DNA from: Desulfovibrio sp. UIB00
GTDB lineage: Bacteria; Desulfobacterota; Desulfovibrionia; Desulfovibrionales; Desulfovibrionaceae
Direction: 5' to 3'
Length of the DNA: 64,000 bases
Assembly: GCF_022508225.1 (NCBI RefSeq)
Contig: NZ_JAETXJ010000007.1
Location: 124,001 to 188,000 of the forward strand
Shown here: piece by piece, positions 35,435-44,358 of the stretch
How positions within the stretch are numbered: the stretch's first letter is position 1
Layout of the letters: every line of letters begins with the position of its first letter
Notes under the pieces: model-generated
What the model saw: the letters and a program-made list of their open reading frames with translations, nothing else
Told to the model about the DNA's origin: nothing
Database searches by the model: none
Position numbers and translations under genes: made by a program

Positions 35435-36721
35435 ATGCGCATCCTTGTGATCGGCTCCGGTGGCCGCGAACACGCCCTGGTTTGGAAAATCCTGCAAAGC
35501 CCCGAAGTCAGCGCCATTTTTGTCGCGCCCGGCAACGGCGGCACCAGCAGCGAAGGGGCCGTCAACGTGCCTGTGGCTGTGGACGACCTGGACGGATTGC
35601 TGGCCTTTGCGCGCAAGGAGCACATCGACCTGGTGATTCCAGGCCCCGAACTGCCCCTGACGTTGGGCATTGTTGACCGCATGCGCGAAGCGGGCATTCC
35701 CAGCTTCGGGCCGGATGCCTATGGCGCGCGCCTTGAGGGCAGCAAGGCTTTTGCCAAGGAAATCATGAACCGCGCCAAGGTTCCCACCGCCCATTGCGAA
35801 GTGTTCAGCGATGCGCAGACGGCCCGCGACCACATCAACAAAGTGGGCGCTCCCCTGGTCATCAAGGCGGACGGCCTCGCCGCAGGCAAGGGCGTCATCA
35901 TTGCCCAGACCGTGCAGGAAGCGCTGGACGCCATTGACGAAATCATGACCGAACGCGCCTTTGGCGATGCTGGCAACCTTGTGGTGGTGGAAGAATGCCT
36001 TGTGGGCGAGGAAGCCTCCTTCCTCTGCGTATGCGATGGCACACGCGCTGTTCCCCTGCCTTCGGCGCAGGATCACAAGCGTGTGTTCGATAACGATGAA
36101 GGCCCCAATACCGGCGGCATGGGCGCTTACAGCCCCGCCCCGGTGCTGCCCGACAGCATGCTTGAAGAAATGGCCGACCTCACTGTGCGGCCCATCCTGC
36201 GCGAGCTTGCCAAGGACGGACACCCCTTTGTGGGCGTGCTGTACGCGGGCCTGATGATGACCGCCGACGGCCCCAAGGTGCTGGAATACAATGTGCGCTT
36301 TGGCGACCCCGAATGTCAGCCCCTGCTTATGCGCCTTGACGGCGACCTGCCAGCCATCATGCTCGACGCCGTGCGCGGCAAGCTTGACCCGGAAAGTCTC
36401 GGCCAGACCAGCCAGACCGCGCTTGGAGTGGTGATCACCGCCAAGGGGTATCCCGGCTCCTACGCCAAGGGTCTGTCCATCGAGGGGATTGAAGACGCGG
36501 ACAGCGTACCCGGCGTAAAGGTTTTTCACAGCGGCACTGCCGTTAAGGACGGAGCGCTCGTTTCCAACGGCGGGCGTGTTTTGTGCGTCACCGCACTGGG
36601 CGATAGCCTGGCCGCCGCGCAAAAGGCCGCCTATGCCGGTGTGGCCAAGGTGCGCATGCAGGATGGTTTTCATCGCACCGATATTGGCGAAAAGGGCATC
36701 CGCCGTCTGGCCGGAAAATAG
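35435..36721 (+). CDS. purD: Phosphoribosylamine-glycine ligase (GAR synthetase)
   Basis: Second step of purine synthesis: phosphoribosylamine + glycine + ATP to GAR. The 428-residue ATP-grasp enzyme has ILVIGSGGREHALVWKI at the start, a GPELPLTLGI motif, the ATP loop KADGLAAGKGVIIAQT, VVEECLVGEEASFLCV, PNTGGMGAYSPAP, and VLEYNVRFGDPECQPLL. AAGGAG precedes the ATG. purE follows 62 bases later, on the same strand. The hairpin at 35354-35387 stands in its leader and may be regulatory. Confidence 0.97.
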   Translation: MRILVIGSGGREHALVWKILQSPEVSAIFVAPGNGGTSSEGAVNVPVAVDDLDGLLAFARKEHIDLVIPGPELPLTLGIVDRMREAGIPSFGPDAYGARLEGSKAFAKEIMNRAKVPTAHCEVFSDAQTARDHINKVGAPLVIKADGLAAGKGVIIAQTVQEALDAIDEIMTERAFGDAGNLVVVEECLVGEEASFLCVCDGTRAVPLPSAQDHKRVFDNDEGPNTGGMGAYSPAPVLPDSMLEEMADLTVRPILRELAKDGHPFVGVLYAGLMMTADGPKVLEYNVRFGDPECQPLLMRLDGDLPAIMLDAVRGKLDPESLGQTSQTALGVVITAKGYPGSYAKGLSIEGIEDADSVPGVKVFHSGTAVKDGALVSNGGRVLCVTALGDSLAAAQKAAYAGVAKVRMQDGFHRTDIGEKGIRRLAGK

Positions 36722-36783
36722 CAACAAACCGATTTTGCAAGGATATTCCGGCGCGTTGCGCCGCACCACAGGAAGGTAAGACC

Positions 36784-37281
36784 ATGCCGCAAGTAGTCAT
36801 TTTGATGGGGTCAAAGTCTGACGAAGAAAAGGTCAGCCCCTGCGTAGACGTGCTGAAAAGCCTTGGCGTAAGCTGCGCCATCACCGTCAGTTCCGCGCAT
36901 CGCACCCCGGAACGCACCGAAAGATTGGTGAGCCAGTACGAAGCCGAAGGCACCCGCGTGTTTATTTGCGCCGCAGGCATGGCCGCGCATCTGGCTGGAG
37001 CCGTTGCCGCCCGCACTACGCGCCCTGTAATTGGCATTCCCGTTTCCAGCGCCGCTCTGTGCGGCATGGACGCGCTTTTTGCCACTGTGCAGATGCCTCC
37101 CGGATTCCCGGTCGCCACCGTTGCCACCGACAAGGCTGGCGCGCGCAATGCCGCATGGCTGGCCGCCCAGATTCTGGCCGTGTCCGACCCCGCGCTCAAC
37201 GAACGCATTGCCGAAGCCCGCGCCAAGATGCGCGAAGAAGTGGAAAAAGCCGGGGAAGAAATCAGCCGCAAGTACGCCTAG
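36784..37281 (+). CDS. purE: N5-carboxyaminoimidazole ribonucleotide mutase (class I PurE)
   Basis: Converts N5-CAIR to CAIR in purine synthesis. The 165-residue protein has the PurE signature GSKSDEEKV, the VSSAHRTPERT catalytic His loop, GMAAHLAGAVAARTTRPVIG and DALFATVQMPPGFPVATV. The conserved SSAHR His fits the class I mutase. GGAAGG precedes the ATG. It is co-transcribed with purD, a common pairing; purK is not in the window. The 11-bp hairpin at 37391-37421 closes the operon. Confidence 0.95.
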   Translation: MPQVVILMGSKSDEEKVSPCVDVLKSLGVSCAITVSSAHRTPERTERLVSQYEAEGTRVFICAAGMAAHLAGAVAARTTRPVIGIPVSSAALCGMDALFATVQMPPGFPVATVATDKAGARNAAWLAAQILAVSDPALNERIAEARAKMREEVEKAGEEISRKYA

Positions 37282-37390
37282 CGTACTAGCCCTGGCAGCA
37301 GGGCCGACGCTTGCACCGTACTTTGTCCATGCTTTGATTCGCCATAAGAACCCACGGTACAGGCACGAACCGTGCGCTGAAAAGACCGAC

Positions 37391-37421
37391 AAACGCCCGC
37401 ATGCTGAGCTTGCGGGCGTTT
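37391..37421. terminator. Terminator between purE and the 7TM-GGDEF gene
   Basis: An 11-bp perfect stem (37391-37401 and 37411-37421) with a 9-base loop, between convergent genes. Confidence 0.82.
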
Positions 37422-37469
37422 GTTATTGCCAGATGTTGCGCTGACGCTGCAAAGCGACAGGCGGATTGA

Positions 37470-39059
37470 TTACACGGACTCGTCTGCACCGTACTCAAGG
37501 CCAACAGAGCACACCCTGTTGCGTCCCTCCTGCTTGGCGCGGTACAGGGCTGTATCTGCCGCCAGAATAAGGGCATCGCAGATTTGCGTGCTTTCCATGC
37601 CCTGTGGAGCGCCCGGTTCAAATACTGCGGCGGCAACGCCAACACTAATGGTCACATTTATGGCAGTACCGTTGAAAGCCACTTCTATCATGGCGGCAAC
37701 CTGCCGCAGCCGCTCGGCGAGAGCCACGGCCTCATCCTTCCCTATACCAGGCAGCAGCACAGAAAATTCCTCGCCGCCATAGCGCCCAAGCAGGGCTTTA
37801 TGACCAAGCGAGTCTTTCAGGGCGGCCGTGACGCCCCGCAGTACCTTGTCTCCCGCCAAATGCCCGTACTCATCATTGACGCGTTTGAAATGGTCGATGT
37901 CCAGCAGCATAAAACCGAGCTTGCCTCCAGCCTCCTGGCAGCGGTCGATATCGCGCTGAAAAGCCTCCATAAAAAACCAGCGGCTGAACACCTGGGTCAG
38001 CGCGTCCTGTGACGCGATTCGCTGCATTTTTTCAAGCAGTTCCTTACTCTCGGTCATGTCGTACAAGGATACAATGAGGCCGGAATCTTTTTCTGACTCC
38101 CCAACCCTGGCGCAGGAGACCTTGTAAAAACGCAACCCACCCGCCACCGGCAAAGCAATCTCCCTTTCCTCATTCTGCACAAGCGCCGCCACATCAAGGG
38201 AACTCTGTTCAGGAAACACATCCCTGACCGCCAGCCCCACGGCATTCTCCGACAGAGCCGGAAGAATGGACACAGCGCTGTCGTTGAAATCCACTATCCG
38301 CAGTTTGTCGTCCAGCACCAGCACGCTGGCGCTCATGGTCTTGAAGACCTTGTCGCGCGCTATGGGCACGAGGTCGAACATGCGCAAACGGGACATGGCA
38401 AAGCCGCTCAGCGGCAGGGCCGCCGAGAGAATGAAGGGCTCAATGTCAATGCCGTAGGGCGCAAAGCCCAACGTCTGCAAAAAATTGCCTATCCAGAGGC
38501 TCAGCGCGCCAACAAAGATAGTTTTTGCCTGCCGTCTGCGGTAGCCCGTTGCTTTGCCGTAGGAGAAGGCAAACAAAGTCAGCCCCGCAAAGGCAACCAA
38601 CATCTTGTAAACAAAATCTACATAATACCACCAGCCCTTCTGTGTTACCGCCACAGGGAAAGGACCGCTGGCATCCACTGCAAATGTTTTATAATGGAAA
38701 TGGTGATACTCATTGGTGTAGAGCATCACAATAGTCGTCAATGGCACCACAAACAGCAGGGCCAGCACAGTCTTGCTCTTTATTGAATAGTTATTGTAAT
38801 AAATGGCAAAAAGGAACCAGAACACTGCAATAAGCGGTGCTCCAAGATACTCAATTTTTAAGGAAAGATAGATTGTTTCAGGCGTGCTTGATGCAAGTTC
38901 GAAAATGTACCCGACCGTGTACATGAAAATAGACATGAACAAAAACAAAAAAGCCGCATACCCGTTTGAGCGCGCTATTCTGGACGAATAGCAAACAGCA
39001 TAGAGCATGCCCGCGCACGATATACTCAGAAAAAGAATACAGGCAGCTCTTATTATCAC
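37470..39059 (-). CDS. Diguanylate cyclase with N-terminal 7TM, PAS and GGDEF domains
   Basis: A 529-residue membrane protein. Residues 1-225 carry about seven TM helices of the histidine-kinase 7TM (His_kinase_N) type. A PAS domain follows (about 235-340: MSASVLVLDDKLRIVDFNDS). The GGDEF domain has SQDALTQVFSRWFFMEAF and the active loop GGEEF at 428-432. The five-residue upstream position reads HKAL rather than RxxD, so the inhibitory I-site appears to be absent; product inhibition is probably weaker than in the other two cyclases here. The N-terminal hydrophobic bundle could bind a small lipophilic ligand. Convergent with purE. Confidence 0.88.
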   Translation of the reverse strand: MIIRAACILFLSISCAGMLYAVCYSSRIARSNGYAAFLFLFMSIFMYTVGYIFELASSTPETIYLSLKIEYLGAPLIAVFWFLFAIYYNNYSIKSKTVLALLFVVPLTTIVMLYTNEYHHFHYKTFAVDASGPFPVAVTQKGWWYYVDFVYKMLVAFAGLTLFAFSYGKATGYRRRQAKTIFVGALSLWIGNFLQTLGFAPYGIDIEPFILSAALPLSGFAMSRLRMFDLVPIARDKVFKTMSASVLVLDDKLRIVDFNDSAVSILPALSENAVGLAVRDVFPEQSSLDVAALVQNEEREIALPVAGGLRFYKVSCARVGESEKDSGLIVSLYDMTESKELLEKMQRIASQDALTQVFSRWFFMEAFQRDIDRCQEAGGKLGFMLLDIDHFKRVNDEYGHLAGDKVLRGVTAALKDSLGHKALLGRYGGEEFSVLLPGIGKDEAVALAERLRQVAAMIEVAFNGTAINVTISVGVAAAVFEPGAPQGMESTQICDALILAADTALYRAKQEGRNRVCSVGLEYGADESV

Positions 39060-39252
39060 TGAATATGCCTTATACTATTCACCCTGTGAGCGTGCCAGCT
39101 GCAACTGGCCTTGCGGGCGCAGCTGGGCATTCAAAATACCCTGCGGAGGCGGAAAAACACAGCCCGCGCTCGCGCGCAATTTTGAAGGTCCGATATTTTT
39201 TATCTGTATCCCCACGAGCTGGCAAGCGGTGCTTCTCCGACAGCAAACAAAA

Positions 39253-39283
39253 ACTCCGGGCCTGCCTGAGCAGACACCGGAGT
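39253..39283 (-). terminator. Terminator of carboxynorspermidine synthase
   Basis: A 7-bp stem (ACTCCGG with CCGGAGT) followed on the minus strand by TTTTTGTTT. Confidence 0.72.
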
Positions 39284-39311
39284 CTTTGCAACAATCAAAC
39301 CAACGTATTGA

Positions 39312-40520
39312 CTAGAATTTGCCTGTCACGTCCAGGCACTGCCAGGGCAGGCCGTAGACGTTGAGATCCTTCATGAAGGGATCAGGATCAAACTGTTCCA
39401 TGTTCCACACGCCGGGCTTGCGCCACAAGCCCTGAGCCACCATCTTCGTACCGATCATGGCCGGTACGCCCGTGGTGTACGAAATGGCCTGGGAGCCCAC
39501 CTCCGCATAACATTCTTCGTGATCGCAGATGTTGTACACGTAGACGGTTTTTTCCTTGCCGTCCTTGACGCCGCGCATGAGGTCGCCAATGCAGGTCTTG
39601 CCCTTGGTCAGGGGGCCGAGGGAGGCCGGGTCGGGCAGCAGCTTGGCAAGGAACTGGATGGGCACAATGTCCTGCCCCTGAAATTTCACAGGGTCGATGC
39701 GGGTCATGCCCACGTTGCCAAGCACCTTGAGGTGGTTGAGATAATTCTCTGAAAACGTCATCCAGAAGCGGGCGCGACGGATCCCCTTGAGGTTCTGCAC
39801 CAGCGATTCCAGTTCTTCATGATACATGAGGAAACATTTTTTAGAGCCGATGCCCTCAGGGAAATCAAAATTCATGGACCAGGACAGGGGGTCAGTTTCC
39901 ACCCACTCGCCGCGTTCCCAGTACCGCCCTCGCGCCGTGACCTCGCGGATGTTGATTTCAGGATTGAAGTTGGTGGCAAAGGGCTGGCCGTGATCACCAG
40001 CATTGCAGTCGATGATGTCGAGCACGTGCACTTCGTCCAGCTGGTGCTTGAGCGCCCAGGCCGCGTACACGTTGGTGACTCCGGGGTCAAAGCCGGAACC
40101 GAGCAGGGCCGTCAGCCCCGCCTCGCGGAAGCGATCCTGATAGGCCCACTGCCACTTGTATTCAAATTTGGCTGTGTCCAGCGGCTCGTAGTTGGCGGTG
40201 TCCACATAATGCACGCCGCATTCAAGGCAGGCATCCATAATGTGCAGATCCTGATACGGCAGGGCCACGTTGCAGACCACATCGGGCTTGACCTGCCGGA
40301 TGAGGGAGCACAGCTCGGGCACGTTGTCCGCGTCTACCTGAGCGGTCGCAACTTCGACGCCAAGACGCGTCTTGACGCTCTGCACAATGGCATCGCAGCG
40401 GGAAAGGGTGCGGCTTGCCAGCGTTACCTTTGAAAATCCGCCTTCCTTGAGTACCTGCGCACACTTGTGCACCACAACGCTGCCTACGCCGCCCGCGCCA
40501 ATAATCAGAATATGAGACAT
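39312..40520 (-). CDS. Carboxynorspermidine synthase (saccharopine-dehydrogenase family)
   Basis: Predicted to condense a diamine with aspartate semialdehyde and reduce the product, the first step of the carboxyspermidine/carboxynorspermidine route to polyamines. The 402-residue protein opens with a Rossmann loop ILIIGAGGVGSVVVHKCAQV. It also has VALPYQDLHIMDACLECGVH, LLGSGFDPGVTNVYAA and a C-terminal QAISYTTGVPAMIGTKM. These match the Lys1-like carboxynorspermidine enzymes of deltaproteobacteria. The start at 40520 is supported by GGAGAAGG. The decarboxylase that completes the pathway is not in the window. The agmatinase-family gene at 9.6 kb could supply putrescine. Confidence 0.88.
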   Translation of the reverse strand: MSHILIIGAGGVGSVVVHKCAQVLKEGGFSKVTLASRTLSRCDAIVQSVKTRLGVEVATAQVDADNVPELCSLIRQVKPDVVCNVALPYQDLHIMDACLECGVHYVDTANYEPLDTAKFEYKWQWAYQDRFREAGLTALLGSGFDPGVTNVYAAWALKHQLDEVHVLDIIDCNAGDHGQPFATNFNPEINIREVTARGRYWERGEWVETDPLSWSMNFDFPEGIGSKKCFLMYHEELESLVQNLKGIRRARFWMTFSENYLNHLKVLGNVGMTRIDPVKFQGQDIVPIQFLAKLLPDPASLGPLTKGKTCIGDLMRGVKDGKEKTVYVYNICDHEECYAEVGSQAISYTTGVPAMIGTKMVAQGLWRKPGVWNMEQFDPDPFMKDLNVYGLPWQCLDVTGKF

Positions 40521-40747
40521 GTTCCTTCTCCGTGGTGGAAGAGGTATACCACTGCGCGGCATAGCCGCGCCGCCATTTTCATATATCGCGCCCGTGGGCG
40601 CAGGGTTGCCGGGTCGCATGACCCGGGCCGGAAAACATGATGCCCGCACGGCGTGACAGAGCCGTTACGCCACGCGCGGAATGGGCCTTATGGCCCAGGA
40701 AAGTTCCGGCGTCAACAGCTCTCGGAGCAAAAACCGTCAACTCTGTC

Positions 40748-42112
40748 TTATTTCTCACTTTTGGCCGCAGGGCCCGGATCTGCCGCATCGCCATCCAGCA
40801 GGCGCACATGGGCGTAACGCCCGCTTTTGCGCGCCTGCTCTGCAAGCTCCAGCCCCTGGCTCCTGCACTGCGGGCAGGCGTGGCGTGGCACCAGCACGCA
40901 CAGGGAGCGGGGCACCCGTTCCGATGCGGTCTCAATGCGCCCCAGCCCCGAGCAATCGCTGCACAGCCGCCAAGCTTCTGTCTGCCCTTCGCGCAGGTTG
41001 TCCGTATCGTAAAAGATATGCTTGCGACGCACCCACCAGCCGTTTTCTTCCTCGCCTTCCGTGGGCTGCGCCGGAGGATGAAAATACACATCGCGGATCT
41101 GCCCGCACAATCTGGCAATGTATTCCCCAACTTGCGGGCGCTGCCGCGTGGCTTCTGGCGTCCAGCCCGGCTCGCGAATATCCGAGGCGTCCAGCCCTGC
41201 CAGTGCAAGGCAGATACCCAGATTCACGTAGGGCAAAGCCCCTCGTATGGAGTAGCCGCCTTCAAGCACGGCGATATGTGGCTGCAGAGCAGCGTTGAGC
41301 GCCGCATAGCCCTGTGCCGAAAGCTTCATGTTGGCAAGGGGATCGGTGAAGTGATTGTCCTGCCCGGCGGAATTGATGATCAGGTCAGGCTTGAAATCTT
41401 CCAGAATGGGCAGCACCGCATGCTCTATGGCATACAGATAGCCCTCGTCCGAGGTTTCGGGCGGCAGGGGGATGTTGATGGTGCGCCCAAGCGCGCCTGG
41501 GCCGCCGCATTCCTGCGGGAAACCCGATCCGGGGTACAGGGTGCGCCCGTCCTGATGCAGGGAGATGAACAGGGTATGCGGGTCGTTCCAGAAGATGTCC
41601 TGACTGCCGTCGCCGTGGTGCACATCCGTATCCACAATGGCAATGCGCAGGGGGCGGCCATCGGGACGGGGGTAGTGGTCGCGGATATACTCCACCATGA
41701 CGGCTTCGTTATTGATATTACAGAAGCCACGGTTGCCGTGCACCACTCGCATGGCGTGATGGCCTGGAGGCCGCACCAGGGCAAAGGCGCGCTGTTCGCG
41801 TCCCTCAAGCACCAGCCGGGCCGCGCGGATAGCCCCGCCCGCCGAAGCCAGATGCGAATCCGTACTCACCGCCGCAGCCGAGGGCAAACAGAAGTGCGCA
41901 CGCTCAAGCTGGGCATGTGTGGCAAAGGCGGGGCGGTACTCCGTAATGCCGGGAATGTCGAACAGCCCTTCTTCTAGCAGCTGGTCGCGTGTGTAGAGCA
42001 GGCGCTCTTCCCGCTCCGGGTGTGTCGCAGAAATGGCCCAGTCAAAGGCAGGAAAAAACACCACACCAAGACTGCGGGCCGCCACCAGAGGCGGCAATGT
42101 TTTTTCAGTCAT
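40748..42112 (-). CDS. Histone-deacetylase-family enzyme with C-terminal zinc-ribbon tail
   Basis: A 454-residue protein. Residues about 10-310 are an AcuC/HDAC-type deacetylase: PPGHHA (His118-His119), the Zn ligands Asp163 and His165 in DTDVHHGDG, Asp252 in SAGQDNH, and catalytic Tyr287 in EGGYSI, all present. After about 340 comes a tail not found in ordinary bacterial HDAC-like enzymes, with CSDC (384-387) and CPQC (413-416), probably one zinc-binding unit. The substrate may be an acetylated amine such as a polyamine, or a protein Lys. The ATG overlaps the stop of the small upstream gene by eight bases (42105-42112). Confidence 0.85.
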   Translation of the reverse strand: MTEKTLPPLVAARSLGVVFFPAFDWAISATHPEREERLLYTRDQLLEEGLFDIPGITEYRPAFATHAQLERAHFCLPSAAAVSTDSHLASAGGAIRAARLVLEGREQRAFALVRPPGHHAMRVVHGNRGFCNINNEAVMVEYIRDHYPRPDGRPLRIAIVDTDVHHGDGSQDIFWNDPHTLFISLHQDGRTLYPGSGFPQECGGPGALGRTINIPLPPETSDEGYLYAIEHAVLPILEDFKPDLIINSAGQDNHFTDPLANMKLSAQGYAALNAALQPHIAVLEGGYSIRGALPYVNLGICLALAGLDASDIREPGWTPEATRQRPQVGEYIARLCGQIRDVYFHPPAQPTEGEEENGWWVRRKHIFYDTDNLREGQTEAWRLCSDCSGLGRIETASERVPRSLCVLVPRHACPQCRSQGLELAEQARKSGRYAHVRLLDGDAADPGPAAKSEK

Positions 42113-42440
42113 CACCTTCGCCAAGTTCTTCAAAAATATCTGCCCCGTAACGGGCATAGGTCACCATACGGCCCATGTGCGCAAGGCCCATGCCGTAGGC
42201 CAGGTTACTTTCGGCCACGGCCATGAAAAGCACGCCTTCAGTATCGTGCAGGGCAAAAAAGCCGCCCGCACCGCCATCCTTGCGAAAAACGGCGCAGTGC
42301 AGCAAACCGGGATCGCCGATGACGTTGATGAGGGTGTAGCCCTTGGGCGGCTGCCCCGGCAGATAAGCCAGTTCCTTGCCTTCACGGGGGGCAAAGCGCA
42401 CGCCCGCGCCTTCAACTTCAACTGTATAACATTCGTACAT
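42105..42440 (-). CDS. Small conserved protein coupled to the HDAC-like enzyme
   Basis: A 111-residue soluble protein with no recognised domain. It is mostly beta by appearance, with PGQPPKGYTLINVIGDPG near residue 32 and an LAYGMGLAHMGRMVTYARYG helix near 85. AAGGAG precedes the ATG, and it overlaps the deacetylase start by eight bases, so translation is coupled. Being fixed in this position suggests it serves the deacetylase, but that is inference. Confidence 0.7.
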   Translation of the reverse strand: MYECYTVEVEGAGVRFAPREGKELAYLPGQPPKGYTLINVIGDPGLLHCAVFRKDGGAGGFFALHDTEGVLFMAVAESNLAYGMGLAHMGRMVTYARYGADIFEELGEGDD

Positions 42441-42540
42441 ATATTCTCCTTGGTGGCGCATGGCTCGCGCCAAAAGCCTGCATGGCAGGCTGAATCGGTA
42501 AAATTGCAAAGGCCCGGAAAGCGGCTCCCGCCGCAAAAAA

Positions 42541-43194
42541 CTATTCCAATCCCCAACCGCGCTGCCGCAAATGGGATTCAATGGCGGAACGGCACTGCAA
42601 AACCACGTCTTCGGGCGGCTGCGAGGCGTCAATAATGGCAAAGCGCTCGGGTTCTTCCTCGGCCAGGACCCTGTAGCCCTGGCGCACCCGCTCGTGAAAA
42701 TCAAGGCTCTCGGCGTCAAAACGGCCTTCTGAAACTACCAGACCTTCCTGACGGTTGCGCTCGCCAGCGCGCATGAGGCCGCAACGCACCGGCAGATCCA
42801 GCAGCAGGGTCAGCTCAGGTTGCAGGCCGCCCGTGGCCGCCTGATTGAGCCTTTGCAGATATTCCGAATCAAGCCCGCGTCCGTGCCCCTGATAGGCCAG
42901 TGTGGAATCGGTGTAACGGTCGCACAGCACGGTCTGCCCTGCTTCCAGCGCAGGCCGGATGACCTCCGCCACGTGCTGCGCCCTGTCGGCAAGAAACAGA
43001 AAAAGCTCCGCCCGGCTGGAGAGTTCGCGCGTGCGGGCATCAAGCAGTATGGAGCGCAGGCTGCGCCCAAGCGCACAGCCCCCCGGCTCACGCGTACACA
43101 GGGGGTCGTGGCCATTTTCCTGCAAAAAACCCGCAAGATAGTTGATGGCCGTGGACTTGCCCGCGCCTTCTATACCTTCAAAAGAGATAAACAT
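42541..43194 (-). CDS. tmk: Thymidylate kinase
   Basis: Phosphorylates dTMP to dTDP. The 217-residue protein has the P-loop FEGIEGAGKST, the REPGG motif, the DRYTDSTLAYQGHGRGLD catalytic loop and a LID-region RAGERNRQEG. The start at 43194 (MFISFEG) is clear from the P-loop position. It overlaps the 3' end of the OB-HD gene by 25 bases, so the two are coupled. Confidence 0.95.
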   Translation of the reverse strand: MFISFEGIEGAGKSTAINYLAGFLQENGHDPLCTREPGGCALGRSLRSILLDARTRELSSRAELFLFLADRAQHVAEVIRPALEAGQTVLCDRYTDSTLAYQGHGRGLDSEYLQRLNQAATGGLQPELTLLLDLPVRCGLMRAGERNRQEGLVVSEGRFDAESLDFHERVRQGYRVLAEEEPERFAIIDASQPPEDVVLQCRSAIESHLRQRGWGLE

Positions 43195-44201
43195 TCTTCT
43201 TTCACCGCTTTTTTGCGGGTTGCGGGGGCGGCTTTGTCCGGCGTACGCGCGGCCCGGTGCACGGGTCGCCCCAGCGTAGCCTGCCAGGGTGTCCAGGCCT
43301 CGCCTTCGCCCTCTATCTGGGCAAACAGGCCACGGCACTGGGCCATCTTGGCGTCCAGGTTGTCGGCATAGTGCAGGGCCATGGCTTCCGGCGTATGCGG
43401 CACGCGCACCGCACCGAACTCCAGCTCGCCATGGTGGCTCAAGATCAGGTGTTTCAGATGCCGCTGCAACGGATCTTCCAGACCGGATTTAGCCAGATAC
43501 GGCTCCAGCATTTCAATGCCCAGCATGAGGTGCCCCAGCAGGCGGCCCTCATCAGTGTAATCATTGGCGATACCGCCAGAGAATTCGCGCAGTTTACCAA
43601 TGTCGTGAAACAGCGCTCCCGCAAGAAAAGTCTGCCGGTCAAGTTCCGGATAATGGTCGGCAATGCGCCGGCAGAGCTTGAATACGCTCAGGGTATGTTC
43701 AAGCAGCCCGCCCACATAGGCGTGGTGCACCCCCTTGGCCGCCGGGCAGACCCGAAAGGCGGCGCGCATCTCGTCGTTATTAAAAAATCCCTGCACCAGC
43801 TTGCGCCATGGCGCGTGGACAAATTCCTTCTTGATGAGGTCAAGCAGTTCATCCAGCATCTCATCCAGCGAAAAGGGACTGGCGGGCATAAGGGCCGCAT
43901 GGTCCACAGCGGCGCATTCCTCATCGGAAAGAAAGCGCATCTGCTCCACCGTGAGCTGCACCTGATCCCGATACAGCCCCGCGCGCCCTTCGGCCCACAC
44001 AAGCGTTCCCGCCGCGATTTCGCTGAACTCCGCGCTCAGCGGATGCCATATCTTGGCTTCAAGGCTGCCGCTGGCGTCAGCAAGGGTAAGCCGCCAGTAC
44101 GGGCCATTGCGCGACTGGCCCTGCGCAGCCTGCGTAACCACGAATATGCCGCGCGCCTCCGAGGCGGGGCCAATATCTTTGACGTAACAACCTTTTTCCA
44201 T
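43170..44201 (-). CDS. OB-fold plus HD-domain protein, YhaM-like 3'-5' exoribonuclease
   Basis: A 343-residue protein. An OB-fold nucleic-acid-binding domain fills about 5-95 (VKDIGPASEARGIFVV, WRLTLADASGSLEAKIWHP). A metal-dependent HD phosphohydrolase domain fills about 150-290 (HHAYVGGLLEHTLSV, GALFHDIGKL, HLILSHHGELEFGA). This order is that of YhaM/CBF1 3'-5' exonucleases, which degrade RNA and single-stranded DNA. The tail is Lys/Ala-rich. The start at 44201 is chosen by alignment with the family; GGAACG precedes it. It is co-transcribed with tmk and divergent from surE. Confidence 0.86.
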   Translation of the reverse strand: MEKGCYVKDIGPASEARGIFVVTQAAQGQSRNGPYWRLTLADASGSLEAKIWHPLSAEFSEIAAGTLVWAEGRAGLYRDQVQLTVEQMRFLSDEECAAVDHAALMPASPFSLDEMLDELLDLIKKEFVHAPWRKLVQGFFNNDEMRAAFRVCPAAKGVHHAYVGGLLEHTLSVFKLCRRIADHYPELDRQTFLAGALFHDIGKLREFSGGIANDYTDEGRLLGHLMLGIEMLEPYLAKSGLEDPLQRHLKHLILSHHGELEFGAVRVPHTPEAMALHYADNLDAKMAQCRGLFAQIEGEGEAWTPWQATLGRPVHRAARTPDKAAPATRKKAVKEECLSLLKV

Positions 44202-44358
44202 ATATCGTTCCAGCGGCGCGTATCTGCGCCGGGCATGTGCTGTTTTCCACGCGGGCATGGCCCATGACGCGGAACTTCCAAATTGGCAGGGCCGCGCAAA
44301 AACACTGGAACCACGCGGGCCTTAGGCCGAATTTCCCTTCTTTCCGAGGTATTGTCAA

